From an uncultured Prochlorococcus sp. (GTDB taxonomy: Bacteria > Cyanobacteriota > Cyanobacteriia > PCC-6307 > Cyanobiaceae): DNA of 42,168 nt. This document shows, one piece after another, positions 26,430-36,134 of this stretch. The stretch is taken from contig CACOFO010000005.1 in assembly GCA_902626435.1 (NCBI GenBank), positions 1 to 42,168 on the forward strand, given 5' to 3'. Position 1 is the stretch's first letter; each line of letters starts with the position of its first letter. The notes under the pieces are model-generated. The model saw nothing but the letters and a program-made list of their open reading frames with translations. It did not search any database and was not told the origin of the DNA. Made by a program: the position numbers and the translations under genes.

Positions 26430-27764
26430 ATGTTGAGGGTTGCTGTTATTGGAGGAGGTCCAAGTGGATCATGTGCTGCGGAAATACTTGCTAAGGCTGG
26501 AATAAAAACTTGGCTATTCGAGAGGAAATTAGATAATGCCAAGCCATGTGGAGGAGCTATTCCTCTTTGCATGGTAGAGGAATTTGATTTGCCTGAATCA
26601 ATTATTGATAGAAAAGTTAGGAATATGAAAATGATTTCCCCCTCAAATAGAGAAGTAGATATTATTTTGGATGACATTTATCCCGGGAGCAAAAAAGAGT
26701 ATATAGGTATGTTGAGACGCGAAGTTATGGATTCATTCATGAGAAATCGTGCTGCAGATCTTGGAGCTACGTTAGTCAATGGATTGGTATCAAAAATAGA
26801 AACCGGTACGAACAAACAAGGTCCATACACACTACATTACACTGAGACCCTTAATGATGAATCTGAAGTGAAAGGAAAGCAGCTAGAGGTAGATTTAATT
26901 GTTGGTGCAGATGGCGCAACAAGTAGAGTTGCCAAGGCTATGGATGCTGGCGATTACAATTATGCAGTAGCAATTCAGGAAAGGATAAAACTTCCTAAAG
27001 AAGAGATGAAATATTACGAAGACAGAGCGGAAATGTATGTTGGAACAGATGTATCCCCTGATTTTTATGGCTGGGTATTTCCAAAATACGACCACGTTGC
27101 AGCTGGAACCGGAACAATGAAACAGAATGGGGGTTTAATAAAAAGCCTTCAATTTGGTGTAAGAGAAAGAGCAAAAAAAAGGTTGGTTAATGGTGAAGTC
27201 ATAAAAGTTGAAGCTCATCCTATTCCTGAACATCCAAGACCAAGAAGAGTGGTAGGAAGAATGGCTTTGGTTGGAGATGCAGCTGGTTACGTAACTAAAA
27301 GCTCGGGAGAAGGGATATATTTTGCAGCCAAAAGTGGAAGAATGTGTGCCGAACAAATTGTCGAATCTAGTCAAAATGGGAAAATAATTCCTACAGAAAA
27401 AGATTTAAAAATATATTTAAAAAAGTGGGACAAGAAATATGGAACAACCTATACAGTTTTAGATATTCTGCAACGAATTTTTTACACAAGTGATGGAGCT
27501 AGGGAAGCTTTTGTTGAAATGTGTGGTGATATGGATGTTCAGAGACTCACATTTGATAGTTATCTCTATAAAACGGTGGTGGCAATGAAACCACTTCAAC
27601 AATTAAAACTGACCTTCTTAACACTTGGGTCTGTTTTGAGAGGCAAAGCATTAGCACCAAAAACATATAAACCAGTACCAAGTGCAGTAAGAGATGATAA
27701 GGAAGTTGATAAAATGTTGGCTGTTAGTTCAATCAAAGGTGGAATTAAAAAAAATAAAACTTAA
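26430..27764 (+). CDS. chlP: Geranylgeranyl reductase (ChlP)
   Basis: It reduces three double bonds of geranylgeranyl to phytyl, for chlorophyll and tocopherol side chains. The 444-residue flavoprotein has the FAD-binding Rossmann motif VAVIGGGPSGSCAAEIL (about 4-20), FERKLDNAKPCGGAIP (about 31-46), the GADGATS motif (about 160-166) and the second FAD motif MALVGDAAGYVTKSSGEGIYFA (about 280-301). The length and the PRPRRVVG segment match cyanobacterial ChlP. The 113-base upstream gap has TATATA and TATTAT stretches close to the ATG, but no convincing -35 box. It converges with glyS with 20 bases between stop codons and no hairpin. Confidence 0.96.
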   Translation: MLRVAVIGGGPSGSCAAEILAKAGIKTWLFERKLDNAKPCGGAIPLCMVEEFDLPESIIDRKVRNMKMISPSNREVDIILDDIYPGSKKEYIGMLRREVMDSFMRNRAADLGATLVNGLVSKIETGTNKQGPYTLHYTETLNDESEVKGKQLEVDLIVGADGATSRVAKAMDAGDYNYAVAIQERIKLPKEEMKYYEDRAEMYVGTDVSPDFYGWVFPKYDHVAAGTGTMKQNGGLIKSLQFGVRERAKKRLVNGEVIKVEAHPIPEHPRPRRVVGRMALVGDAAGYVTKSSGEGIYFAAKSGRMCAEQIVESSQNGKIIPTEKDLKIYLKKWDKKYGTTYTVLDILQRIFYTSDGAREAFVEMCGDMDVQRLTFDSYLYKTVVAMKPLQQLKLTFLTLGSVLRGKALAPKTYKPVPSAVRDDKEVDKMLAVSSIKGGIKKNKT

Positions 27765-27784
27765 TATCATTTGAATGAAAATTA

Positions 27785-29944
27785 TTAATTTATTTTTGTA
27801 AAATCTGCAATCTTTAAAGAGTAATTCCTTACCAAACCTAATAAATTAAGTCGATTATTTCTAATTTCTGAATCTTCTGCCATTATTAAAACTCCCTTAT
27901 CATTATCAAATAATTCATTAAGTGAATTAGCATTAGTTTCAAATAATTTAAAAAGTCTGAAGTAATCCCAATTTGGTAATGAAATAATTGTTTCTAATTG
28001 TTTGATAAATTCAAATACTTTAATTTCACAATCTTTTTCAAATAGTTTCGGATTTATATGATCTTTGTGTAAAAAAATATTTGTTTTAAGACTCCCTTTT
28101 TCAGCAAGTTTACAAACTCTAGAGATGACTTTTTGAATTTCAGAGAAATTTGTTTTTTCTTTTAATTTATTAATTGTTTTAATTCTATTTTTTAAATCCA
28201 AGATATTCATTATTTTTTTTCTAGATGAAGAATCAATCAAACAAACCGCTTTTATGAGATCTTTATCGATGGATAATTCCTCAAGATGGCTAACAATTCT
28301 TTGATTAGTAAATTCAATTAAATCAATCAAAACTTTTTCTTTCTCGAATTTCAAATTTGGCAGTGAAATTTCCCAATATTGAAAAAGTTCACAAAACATA
28401 TTTTCAATCGCCAGATCAAGTTCAAATTGCCAAATTATTAGAATAACCCCATTTAGATTTCTTCTTAATGCATAAGGATCAGATGATCCACTTGGTCTTT
28501 TACCTGAAATAAATATACTTATTAAAGTTTCAATTTTGTCAGAGATGGAAATGATAGCTCCATATTTTGTAGAAGGCAAATCATCTTTATAAAAGCAAGG
28601 TAAATAATGCTCAGCAACTGCTATACAAATATCTTTATCAAAGCCTTCATTTCGCAAATATTTGCCACCCATTATTCCTTGCAATTCAGGAAATTCATAA
28701 ACAATTTCACTACACAAATCATTTTTACAGTACTTGGCGGCCTCTATGATTTTTTTACTATCTAAAGATTGATCATTTAAATAATTAAGTATCTTTTGTG
28801 AGATAGCCTCAATTCTTTTTACTCTCTGAAAAACATTACCCATTTCTTTCAAATAAGAAACAAATTTCAGTTTTTCATTTCTTTCACTTGAAGAAACCTT
28901 TTTATCACTCTCTACAAAAAATTTCGCATCAGAAAATCTAGCTTTTAAGACTTTCTCATTACCCTTCGCAATAATATTATTAGACTCTTGAAGACCATTA
29001 GAAATCAATAAAAAATTTGTGCTAATTATTTGTTCAGAACTTAAATCTAATTTAGAAAAGCTATCACTCTTTTTTAAAAGCGGTACATACCTTTGATGAC
29101 TTTTCATTACCATTGAGAGAACCTCAACAGGTAAATCAAGAAATTCCTCTTCAAATTTTCCTGTAATTACATTTGGGAATTCAACTAAATCAGTTAGTTC
29201 ATTAAGTAATTCGTCTGAAAGATCAGGTTTTAAATTTAATGACTCAGAAGATTGATTTATAAAATTCAAAATTTTTTCTTTTCTTTCTTCCCGTTGTACC
29301 AATACTCCATTTTCAGCCAATATTTCAAAATAATTATCAGGACTATTAATTTCAATTACTCTATCAATAAGTCTATGACTTTTTGATAAATTTCCTACTA
29401 CGATTTTGGGGTCACATTCATCTAAATTGAAATCAAGAATCTCATCGTTGTAGATAGATACGAGCCATCTTATAGGCCTAGAAAATTTGAAGTTACCATT
29501 ACCCCATTTCATGAATCTTGGGCCTTGCAAACTTTTTATTACTTTTGGAATTATTAGAGATAATGAAATCTTTGTAGATTCCCCCTTACGAACTTTTTTT
29601 CCAAAAACGAACTCTCCTTTTTCTGTATTTTCTATTTCTAAGTCATCTACATCTATACCTAAACTATTAGCAAACCCTACAGCTGCTTTTGTAGGAGTTC
29701 CATTTATATATGCTGAAGAAGCTTTTGGACCTTTTCTAATTATTATCTCATCATCGCCACTATCAACTAATCCTTCTAAAAGCAATACAATTCTTCTAGG
29801 AGTAGATGTACAGGATATCTTATCGAATTTGATAAGTTTCTTATCAAACTCAAATTCTATTTGAGATTTAAATTGATTAAGAACATAGTGAGAAAAGTTT
29901 GCTGGCAACTCTTCGGTTCCTATCTCAAGTAAATAATTAGACAA
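27785..29944 (-). CDS. glyS: Glycyl-tRNA synthetase beta subunit (GlyS)
   Basis: It is the large subunit of the bacterial-type (alpha2-beta2) glycyl-tRNA synthetase and is needed for tRNA recognition. The 719-residue protein starts with LLEIGTEELPANF, and has GPKASSAYINGTPTKAAVGFA (about 73-93), MKWGNGNFKFSRPIRW (about 146-161), and KRPSGSSDPYALRRNLNGVI (about 482-501), an HD-like helical region, all characteristic of GlyS. The start is a TTG at 29942-29944; no ATG is available upstream in frame. It is convergent with chlP and divergent from sir across only 87 bases. glyQ, the alpha subunit gene, is not in the window. Confidence 0.95.
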   Translation of the reverse strand: MSNYLLEIGTEELPANFSHYVLNQFKSQIEFEFDKKLIKFDKISCTSTPRRIVLLLEGLVDSGDDEIIIRKGPKASSAYINGTPTKAAVGFANSLGIDVDDLEIENTEKGEFVFGKKVRKGESTKISLSLIIPKVIKSLQGPRFMKWGNGNFKFSRPIRWLVSIYNDEILDFNLDECDPKIVVGNLSKSHRLIDRVIEINSPDNYFEILAENGVLVQREERKEKILNFINQSSESLNLKPDLSDELLNELTDLVEFPNVITGKFEEEFLDLPVEVLSMVMKSHQRYVPLLKKSDSFSKLDLSSEQIISTNFLLISNGLQESNNIIAKGNEKVLKARFSDAKFFVESDKKVSSSERNEKLKFVSYLKEMGNVFQRVKRIEAISQKILNYLNDQSLDSKKIIEAAKYCKNDLCSEIVYEFPELQGIMGGKYLRNEGFDKDICIAVAEHYLPCFYKDDLPSTKYGAIISISDKIETLISIFISGKRPSGSSDPYALRRNLNGVILIIWQFELDLAIENMFCELFQYWEISLPNLKFEKEKVLIDLIEFTNQRIVSHLEELSIDKDLIKAVCLIDSSSRKKIMNILDLKNRIKTINKLKEKTNFSEIQKVISRVCKLAEKGSLKTNIFLHKDHINPKLFEKDCEIKVFEFIKQLETIISLPNWDYFRLFKLFETNANSLNELFDNDKGVLIMAEDSEIRNNRLNLLGLVRNYSLKIADFTKIN

Positions 29945-30031
29945 GAAAAAATTATGGCTATTACAACTATAATTTACTACCAGTTAAATAAGCTTTTCGC
30001 TAATGTATAAAAAGAGATATGTTTTGGTCCG

Positions 30032-31819
30032 TTGATCAAGGTTGAGAAAGTAAAAAAGAAAAAAGAGATTCCTAAACAAGAGACTGTTTGTTTAGCTAAC
30101 GGACTTGAGGTTTCAAAATTCGAAAAATTCAAGGAAAGTAGCGAATTTCTAAAAGAACCACTTGCCAGTGAATTAAAAAATGAAAGTGATCATTTTACCA
30201 ATGATGCTGTTCAGTTATTAAAGTTCCATGGAAGTTATCAACAAGATAATAGGGAGAATAGAAAATCTGGGAAAGGTAAAGATTGGCAGATGATGCTCAG
30301 ATTAAGAAGTCCTGGAGGAGAAATACCTGGAAAACTTTTCTTATCTTTAGATGAATTATCCGACAAGCTAGGCAATGGAACTCTCAGGGCCACAACTAGA
30401 CAGGCTTTTCAAATGCATGGAATAAGAAAAGATAACTTGAAAGAAGTTATTCAAACAATAGTTTCAGCAATGGGTTCGACGTTGGCTGCTTGTGGTGATA
30501 TAAACAGGAATGTTATGGCTCCAGCCGCGCCATTCGAAGAACCAGAATATAAAACAGCCAGATCTCTAGCCATCAAAGTTGCTGATTTATTAACCCCAGT
30601 AGCTGGTCAAGGAACTTTTTTAGAGCTTTGGGCTGATGGAGATTTGGAATACAAAATTAAACCAGATAAAGAAATACAAGAAAATAGAAAATTACAATTT
30701 AATGAACATGTTTTTAGTGGTATAAAAAAAGAACCTCTATATGGATCAACTTACCTCCCAAGAAAATTTAAATGTGCTGTTACCGTGCCAGGTGATAATT
30801 CCGTTGACCTACTTACTAATGATATTGGTTTAGTTGCATTCACATCAAAAGAAGGAGAATTCGAGGGATGCAATTTTTACATTGGAGGAGGGATGGGACG
30901 AACTCACAATAATGAAGAGACATTTGCAAGGATTGCAGATCCACTTGGCTATGTAGAAAAGGATGATACATATGAATTAATACAAAGTATTGTCGCTATT
31001 CAAAGGGATTATGGTGATCGGAAATCAAGGAAAAACTCAAGAATGAAGTACCTTTTGCACAGGAAAGGTATAAAATGGTTTAAAAAAATACTTTTAGAAA
31101 AGTATTTCAAGAAAGAAATTAAGTCTCTTAGAAAAGAACCAAAGAATAAATTAATAGATTATTTAGGTTGGCATAAACAAAGTGGGGACTATCATTTTGT
31201 TGGATTGCCTTTGCTATCAGGAAGACTGTATGGTGAAAAGAAATCCCTAATAAGAGACATCGTTAAAAAATATAATCTTGATTTAAGACTTACTCCAAAC
31301 CAAGATATCTTACTTTGTAATATTTCTAATAAGCATAAATCTAATATTGAAAAGGCATTATCAAAAATTGGATACGGAAATTTAAATGAAATTAATGAAA
31401 TTCAAAGACATGCTCTAGCCTGTCCTGCACTTCCACTTTGTGGACTAGCTATGACAGAAGCCGAGAGAATCTTACCAAGTGTTATTACAAGAATTGATGA
31501 TTTATTAAAAAGTTTAAATATAAAAAAATCAATTTTATTAAGAATGACAGGCTGTCCCAACGGATGTACAAGACCCTACATGGCTGAATTAGCACTAGTA
31601 GGAAGTGGACAAAACAAATACCAATTATGGCTGGGAGGGAGTAAAAACCTTCAAAGATTAGCTAAGCCATACTTGCAGAGAATGGAGCTTGACGATTTAG
31701 AAAAAACTCTTAAACCTTTATTAATTAATTGGAAAGAATTCCATTCAGAATCAGATTTTGGAGATTTTATTAAAGATCAAGATGAAAGTTATATTTTAAA
31801 CTTACTAAATGAGATTTAA
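30032..31819 (+). CDS. sir: Ferredoxin-sulfite reductase (Sir)
   Basis: It reduces sulfite to sulfide with six electrons from ferredoxin, for cysteine synthesis. The 595-residue protein has two ferredoxin-like repeats, the siroheme motif TLRATTRQAFQMHGI (about 115-129), GDINRNVMAPAAP (about 159-171), and the four cysteines that hold the 4Fe-4S cluster and siroheme: Cys464 and Cys470 in ACPALPLC, Cys508 and Cys512 in TGCPNGC. The length and motifs favour sulfite over nitrite reductase. The start is TTG at 30032, since the frame opens at 30011 without an ATG and the conserved N-terminal region begins at once. It diverges from glyS, which also uses TTG, and converges with the VanX-like gene with 6 bases between stops. 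Confidence 0.93.
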   Translation: MIKVEKVKKKKEIPKQETVCLANGLEVSKFEKFKESSEFLKEPLASELKNESDHFTNDAVQLLKFHGSYQQDNRENRKSGKGKDWQMMLRLRSPGGEIPGKLFLSLDELSDKLGNGTLRATTRQAFQMHGIRKDNLKEVIQTIVSAMGSTLAACGDINRNVMAPAAPFEEPEYKTARSLAIKVADLLTPVAGQGTFLELWADGDLEYKIKPDKEIQENRKLQFNEHVFSGIKKEPLYGSTYLPRKFKCAVTVPGDNSVDLLTNDIGLVAFTSKEGEFEGCNFYIGGGMGRTHNNEETFARIADPLGYVEKDDTYELIQSIVAIQRDYGDRKSRKNSRMKYLLHRKGIKWFKKILLEKYFKKEIKSLRKEPKNKLIDYLGWHKQSGDYHFVGLPLLSGRLYGEKKSLIRDIVKKYNLDLRLTPNQDILLCNISNKHKSNIEKALSKIGYGNLNEINEIQRHALACPALPLCGLAMTEAERILPSVITRIDDLLKSLNIKKSILLRMTGCPNGCTRPYMAELALVGSGQNKYQLWLGGSKNLQRLAKPYLQRMELDDLEKTLKPLLINWKEFHSESDFGDFIKDQDESYILNLLNEI

Positions 31820-31825
31820 TAGAAT

Positions 31826-32509
31826 TTAAATTTTTCCATAAATGGCATTTGCTTTTTTATTTTTCCAAGCCCATAATTGATCACCATAACTAAAATGCCA
31901 CCATTCATTTGGATGTTGAGCAAAACCAAATTTAGTCATAGTTTCCTTTAATAAATTCCTTCTACTATTCCAAATTATTGCTTCTTCATTCTTCATGTTT
32001 GCATAAAAATCTGGATTTGAAGTCTCATCCATTTGATCAACCGTGCTTCCCATTTTAAAAAGATTTCCGTCTTTATCTGATAAACAAACATCCAATGCAC
32101 CACCAGTTGAATGAGGTGGAGGACACCTAGAATCATAAGAGGGATATGCCCAAAATTTTTCAACTTTTTTTAAGATAGATGGATAAGATTTTATATTTTC
32201 AAAAGAAGCATCAATATCGCATTTTTCACACTCTAATAAAAATGCTCTTTTAAACATAAATTCCTGAACTTCTAAAGGTCGCCAACTGTCATAAATTAAA
32301 AGGTTAAAACTGCTTTTTGATATCAAATAATCATTTACTTTTACTAATCTATTTACGACCTCCTCTCTTAATTTCCAAATAGAAGTTTTATCTTTGTAAG
32401 GTGCTCCTAATTTAGAGTAAGGGTGGGGATCTAAAAACTTTAAACAGCTAGGTATAGCAATTAATTTATCTCCATTATCTTTAATTGGTATTTTATTCCA
32501 AATTTTCAA
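31826..32509 (-). CDS. D-alanyl-D-alanine dipeptidase, VanX/DdpX-like (M15D)
   Basis: It cleaves the D-Ala-D-Ala dipeptide. The 227-residue protein has the full M15D set: Arg77 in YDSWRPLE, the zinc ligands His133 and Asp140 in HSTGGALD, catalytic Glu202 and zinc ligand His205 in NEWWHFSYGDQLW. There is no signal peptide, so it acts in the cytoplasm, probably recycling dipeptide or wall fragments. The start is TTG at 32507-32509; no in-frame ATG lies close upstream. It follows recG by 57 bases on the same strand and converges with sir. Neighbouring resistance genes are absent. Family assignment is firm; its in vivo role is not known. Confidence 0.88.
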   Translation of the reverse strand: MKIWNKIPIKDNGDKLIAIPSCLKFLDPHPYSKLGAPYKDKTSIWKLREEVVNRLVKVNDYLISKSSFNLLIYDSWRPLEVQEFMFKRAFLLECEKCDIDASFENIKSYPSILKKVEKFWAYPSYDSRCPPPHSTGGALDVCLSDKDGNLFKMGSTVDQMDETSNPDFYANMKNEEAIIWNSRRNLLKETMTKFGFAQHPNEWWHFSYGDQLWAWKNKKANAIYGKI

Positions 32510-32566
32510 TTGAAATTTGCAATTGATTTATAGTGGCATATATCTCAAAAATTACAATGATCATTT

Positions 32567-35023
32567 TCAATTCAAGAAATCATGAATAAATTTATTATCA
32601 GAATTATCAATAAGTATATTCCTTAAAACAATATTTTCTTTTAAATCAGGATCATCACTAATAACCTTAATAGCCTCTTCACGAGCCTTATCAATAAGAA
32701 ATTTATTGTTAGGTAAATTATCCAGTACAAAATCAGGCAATCCGGATTGTCTATATCCTAAAATCTGGCCCGGTCCTCTAAGCTCCAAGTCTTTTTCAGC
32801 AATATAAAAGCCATCATTAGATTTTTGCAAAACGCAAAGTCTTTTATTTTCTAGTCCATTTTTATCGGAGGTTACCAGATAACAAAAAGATTTTGTTGAT
32901 CCTCTACCAACTCTCCCCCTTAATTGATGTAGCTGTGACAATCCAAATCTGTCCGAATTATAAATAATCATAATTGTGGCGTTAGGCACATCAATGCCAA
33001 CCTCTATTACAGTGGTTGAAACCAATATATTAATTTCATTCTCTATAAAAGAATTAATCACTTCATTCTTTTCTTGCGAATTTAATTTTCCGTGCAATAA
33101 TCCAACTTTTTTATTAAAAAAGACCTCTTCGGATAAATATTTAAATATTTTCTTTGCAGAACTTAAATTCATTTTTTCTGAATCTTCTATAAGTGGCAAA
33201 ATCACATAAGCTTGTCTACCCTTAGTGATCTCATCATCAACAATCTTAAACAAGTTACTTAAATCATCTTCTGAAATTATTTTTGTTGTTATGGGAACTC
33301 TCCCAGGAGGAAGTTCTGTAATTTGACTAACATCTAAATCACCATAAATAGAAAGCGCAAGAGTTCTTGGAATTGGTGTTGCTGTCATTGATAACAAGTT
33401 AGTATTTTCTCCTTTATTAAGTAATCTATTTCTTTGACTAACTCCAAACCTATGTTGTTCATCAATTACGACCATCCCTAATGCATTAAAGATGACTTTA
33501 TCCTCAAATAATGCATGAGTGCCTACGAGGATATCAACTAATCCATTGTTCAAATTAGAGAGGATTTCTTTTCTCTTTTTTTGAGGAGTGTTACCAGTGA
33601 GAAGTTCAACAGAGACTAAAAGTGGGTTTAAATAATTTAATAAATTTTTATAATGTTGTTCTGCTAATACCTCCGTTGGGACCATAAAAGCGCCTTGTAA
33701 GTTTTTTTCTATGACAATTAAAAGAGAGGCTATTGCAATTATAGTTTTGCCACTTCCCACATCTCCCTGAAGCAATCTCGACATTGGTTCGGGATTAGAT
33801 AAATCATTCTTAATTTCATTTAAAACATTGACTTGGGATTTTGTTAATTCAAAAGGAAAAGTTTTTAGAAATTCTTTTAGTAAAGATTTCTTTTGAGGAA
33901 ATTGCCTGACAATTACATTATTATTTTTCTTTCTTTTTCTAAGCAGAAACTTTATTTGCAGGAGGAACAACTCATCAAAAACCAAACGTCTTTTTGACTC
34001 AATAAGTGCCTGTTGAGTTGGTGGCAGATGAATATTAATCAAAGACTCACCTTTAGATAATAAAGATAAAGATTCAAGTTGCTTTTGGTTTAAAATTTCT
34101 GGATATTGCTTTGCATAAATTAGTACCTTTTTCATGAGTTTTATAAAACTCGAATTTGATAAAGCTTCAGCTAATGAATACAAGGGCAATATTTTTCCCG
34201 AGAAATTAAAATTATCATTATTACCCTTAAGAATTTCAATCTGAGGATCTACAAAACTCTTGCCATACTCTGTCATTTTAACCTTGCCAGAAATTGCTAA
34301 TTTAGTCCCAGGAGCATACAAAGATTTTTGAGACGCGAAGAAGGAATAAGATCTAAATCTTCTTCCTAAAAAAAATTTTGTAACCTTTATTGAAGAGGTT
34401 TCATCAGTAACTACAAAGTTCATTATTGATAAATTACTATTCTTCGTACTCTTATGAATATAAAATCTTTTAATATTTGCGATGCAAGTATATAAATTAT
34501 CTGGTTTTAAATGAATTATCTTAACTCTATTAGTGTAGTCTAAATAGGTTCTTGGGAAATAATTAATTAGATCTTTTATATTAAAAACACCTAATTCATT
34601 AAGCTTGTTTTTATAAACTTTGCCAACATTTTTTATTAATGAAATATCTGAATCAAGAGACAAACTTGAATCAGCTTTATTCAGAATAATTTTATTAGTA
34701 AGATTATTAGAACTTTCTATTTCTAAAGTTTTACTAAGTTTATAAAGACTTTTTCTTGTATCTATAATTAACCTTTTTCGTTGATTATCATCTAATTTAT
34801 TATATTCAAAATATTTTTTAGAAAATTCATTAAAAGTCCTCAAATATTCGTCTGAGAGATTTAGATTTTCTAGTTTTGTCAATGATTCATACAAATAATT
34901 ATTAAAATATTTTTCTTTTCCTAGCGTATTAATAAATTTGTTTTCCGTTTCAATAGTTAGAGACTTTTGAAGAGGTCTTATCCAATCTTTAATTAATTTA
35001 TTATTATTACCGCTAATAGCCAA
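32567..35023 (-). CDS. recG: ATP-dependent DNA helicase RecG
   Basis: It regresses stalled replication forks and processes branched DNA. The 818-residue protein is longer than E. coli RecG because of an N-terminal extension of about 120 residues, as in other cyanobacteria and plants. The wedge/OB domain (about 130-270) includes LINYFPRTYLDY. Helicase motifs follow: Walker A LLQGDVGSGKTIIA (about 418-431), DEQHRFG (about 520-526), LSMTATPIPRTLA, and the C-terminal LRGRVGRG and LELRGPGQILGYRQSG motifs specific to RecG. The likely start is TTG at 35021-35023; no in-frame ATG precedes it. It lies 21 bases after the unknown gene and upstream of the VanX-like gene. Confidence 0.94.
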   Translation of the reverse strand: MAISGNNNKLIKDWIRPLQKSLTIETENKFINTLGKEKYFNNYLYESLTKLENLNLSDEYLRTFNEFSKKYFEYNKLDDNQRKRLIIDTRKSLYKLSKTLEIESSNNLTNKIILNKADSSLSLDSDISLIKNVGKVYKNKLNELGVFNIKDLINYFPRTYLDYTNRVKIIHLKPDNLYTCIANIKRFYIHKSTKNSNLSIMNFVVTDETSSIKVTKFFLGRRFRSYSFFASQKSLYAPGTKLAISGKVKMTEYGKSFVDPQIEILKGNNDNFNFSGKILPLYSLAEALSNSSFIKLMKKVLIYAKQYPEILNQKQLESLSLLSKGESLINIHLPPTQQALIESKRRLVFDELFLLQIKFLLRKRKKNNNVIVRQFPQKKSLLKEFLKTFPFELTKSQVNVLNEIKNDLSNPEPMSRLLQGDVGSGKTIIAIASLLIVIEKNLQGAFMVPTEVLAEQHYKNLLNYLNPLLVSVELLTGNTPQKKRKEILSNLNNGLVDILVGTHALFEDKVIFNALGMVVIDEQHRFGVSQRNRLLNKGENTNLLSMTATPIPRTLALSIYGDLDVSQITELPPGRVPITTKIISEDDLSNLFKIVDDEITKGRQAYVILPLIEDSEKMNLSSAKKIFKYLSEEVFFNKKVGLLHGKLNSQEKNEVINSFIENEINILVSTTVIEVGIDVPNATIMIIYNSDRFGLSQLHQLRGRVGRGSTKSFCYLVTSDKNGLENKRLCVLQKSNDGFYIAEKDLELRGPGQILGYRQSGLPDFVLDNLPNNKFLIDKAREEAIKVISDDPDLKENIVLRNILIDNSDNKFIHDFLN

Positions 35024-35044
35024 ATCTGAAAAAAAAGTTATTTT

Positions 35045-36130
35045 TCAATGTATCTTATTCAAAGTTGATTCTTTTTGCCTCCAGTATGTCTCTTTTTTAA
35101 TCAAACGCTGAAATTGATTTTTTAGCTCATTAATTTTATTCCTTTTGATAGAAAGATTTAAATTTATAAACTCTAACTCAACAGTAGATATATTTAACAA
35201 AATAATACTTGGAAGATTATCACCATTTGATGATGCCCGATTAAAGTTGAATTCGAAATTAATTACAAAAGGATGAGGATGTTTAATCATCAATTTTTTG
35301 CTAACTAAGTACTCAAAGGAATCCTTAGATATCATCTTTTTTATTAAATTGGCCTTAAATAATTCTTGGTTGATATTATATGAAAGATTCAAAAGTAAAT
35401 TTTCTAATGACTTGTCTATTAAACCAAAAACTTTAAGACTTTGATTTTTGGGTGATATATCAATTTGATTGATATTATTTTTTTCTGAATATCTTGGATT
35501 TTCATCCTTTACTTCCTCTATTAAGTCAACTAAGGCGGAAATAAATTGTTTTTCAACTCCTAAATTTTCAATAATTTTGTTATTCGATAAATAAATATCA
35601 TGATTATTATTATCTAGATCAAGTGATGCTAATTTCTCATAATTATCAGCTGGATAATATTCAGGAGAATTAGATATATCTTTATTAATCTTAAACCGAA
35701 TAGGTTCTTCTAATTGTAAGCCATCTTCAAATCGAATTTTTTCATTTTGGTCATTTTTTCTTTTTGTGGAACTACCTATACTATTACAATTAATTTCCTT
35801 GTTTATGTTTTTTTCAATTTCATTTATTTTTAATTGTTCTACTGTTAGTAAAGGCAGATTCTGATTAATGAATTTACTTATTTTTTCTTCAAAATGACAA
35901 AAAAATTCCCTCTCATTTAAGAAATTATCATTAATTGATGGATAACTATATATTTCGTTAAGCCCTTTTTCTATCGAGATATAAAGTAAATCTCTTAAGA
36001 GATTAAGATAAAGTTCATATTCCCTGTAAATATTTCGAATTAATATTCTTTTTTGTTTCGCTGCTCTCTCTAATTGAGAATTAATTTTATCTATATCAAT
36101 GTATTTATTGAAATTATTCAAATCTTTCAA
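35045..36130 (-). CDS. Unknown Asn-rich protein between tsf and recG
   Basis: I do not recognise this family. I place the start at TTG 36128-36130, 4 bases after the tsf stop, giving 361 residues; the open frame runs on to 36277, but that would overlap tsf by 143 bases and the extra residues merely read tsf in another frame. The product is soluble and has three parts: a helical, probably coiled-coil N-terminal region (to about 100) with QLERAAKQKRILIRNIYREYE-like sequence, a low-complexity Asn/Asp/Glu-rich middle (about 110-220), and a C-terminal alpha/beta part (about 225-360) with KHPHPFVINFEFNFN and a final basic helix. It is flanked by essential genes on the same strand and is likely cotranscribed with tsf and recG. 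Confidence 0.75.
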   Translation of the reverse strand: MKDLNNFNKYIDIDKINSQLERAAKQKRILIRNIYREYELYLNLLRDLLYISIEKGLNEIYSYPSINDNFLNEREFFCHFEEKISKFINQNLPLLTVEQLKINEIEKNINKEINCNSIGSSTKRKNDQNEKIRFEDGLQLEEPIRFKINKDISNSPEYYPADNYEKLASLDLDNNNHDIYLSNNKIIENLGVEKQFISALVDLIEEVKDENPRYSEKNNINQIDISPKNQSLKVFGLIDKSLENLLLNLSYNINQELFKANLIKKMISKDSFEYLVSKKLMIKHPHPFVINFEFNFNRASSNGDNLPSIILLNISTVELEFINLNLSIKRNKINELKNQFQRLIKKETYWRQKESTLNKIH

Positions 36131-36134
36131 ATAG

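Noticed and set aside
25603-32509. Vancomycin-type resistance from vanX and vanY homologues
   Set aside because: No vanA/vanH-like ligase or dehydrogenase or regulator is present, the two genes are far apart, and the organism is Gram-negative.
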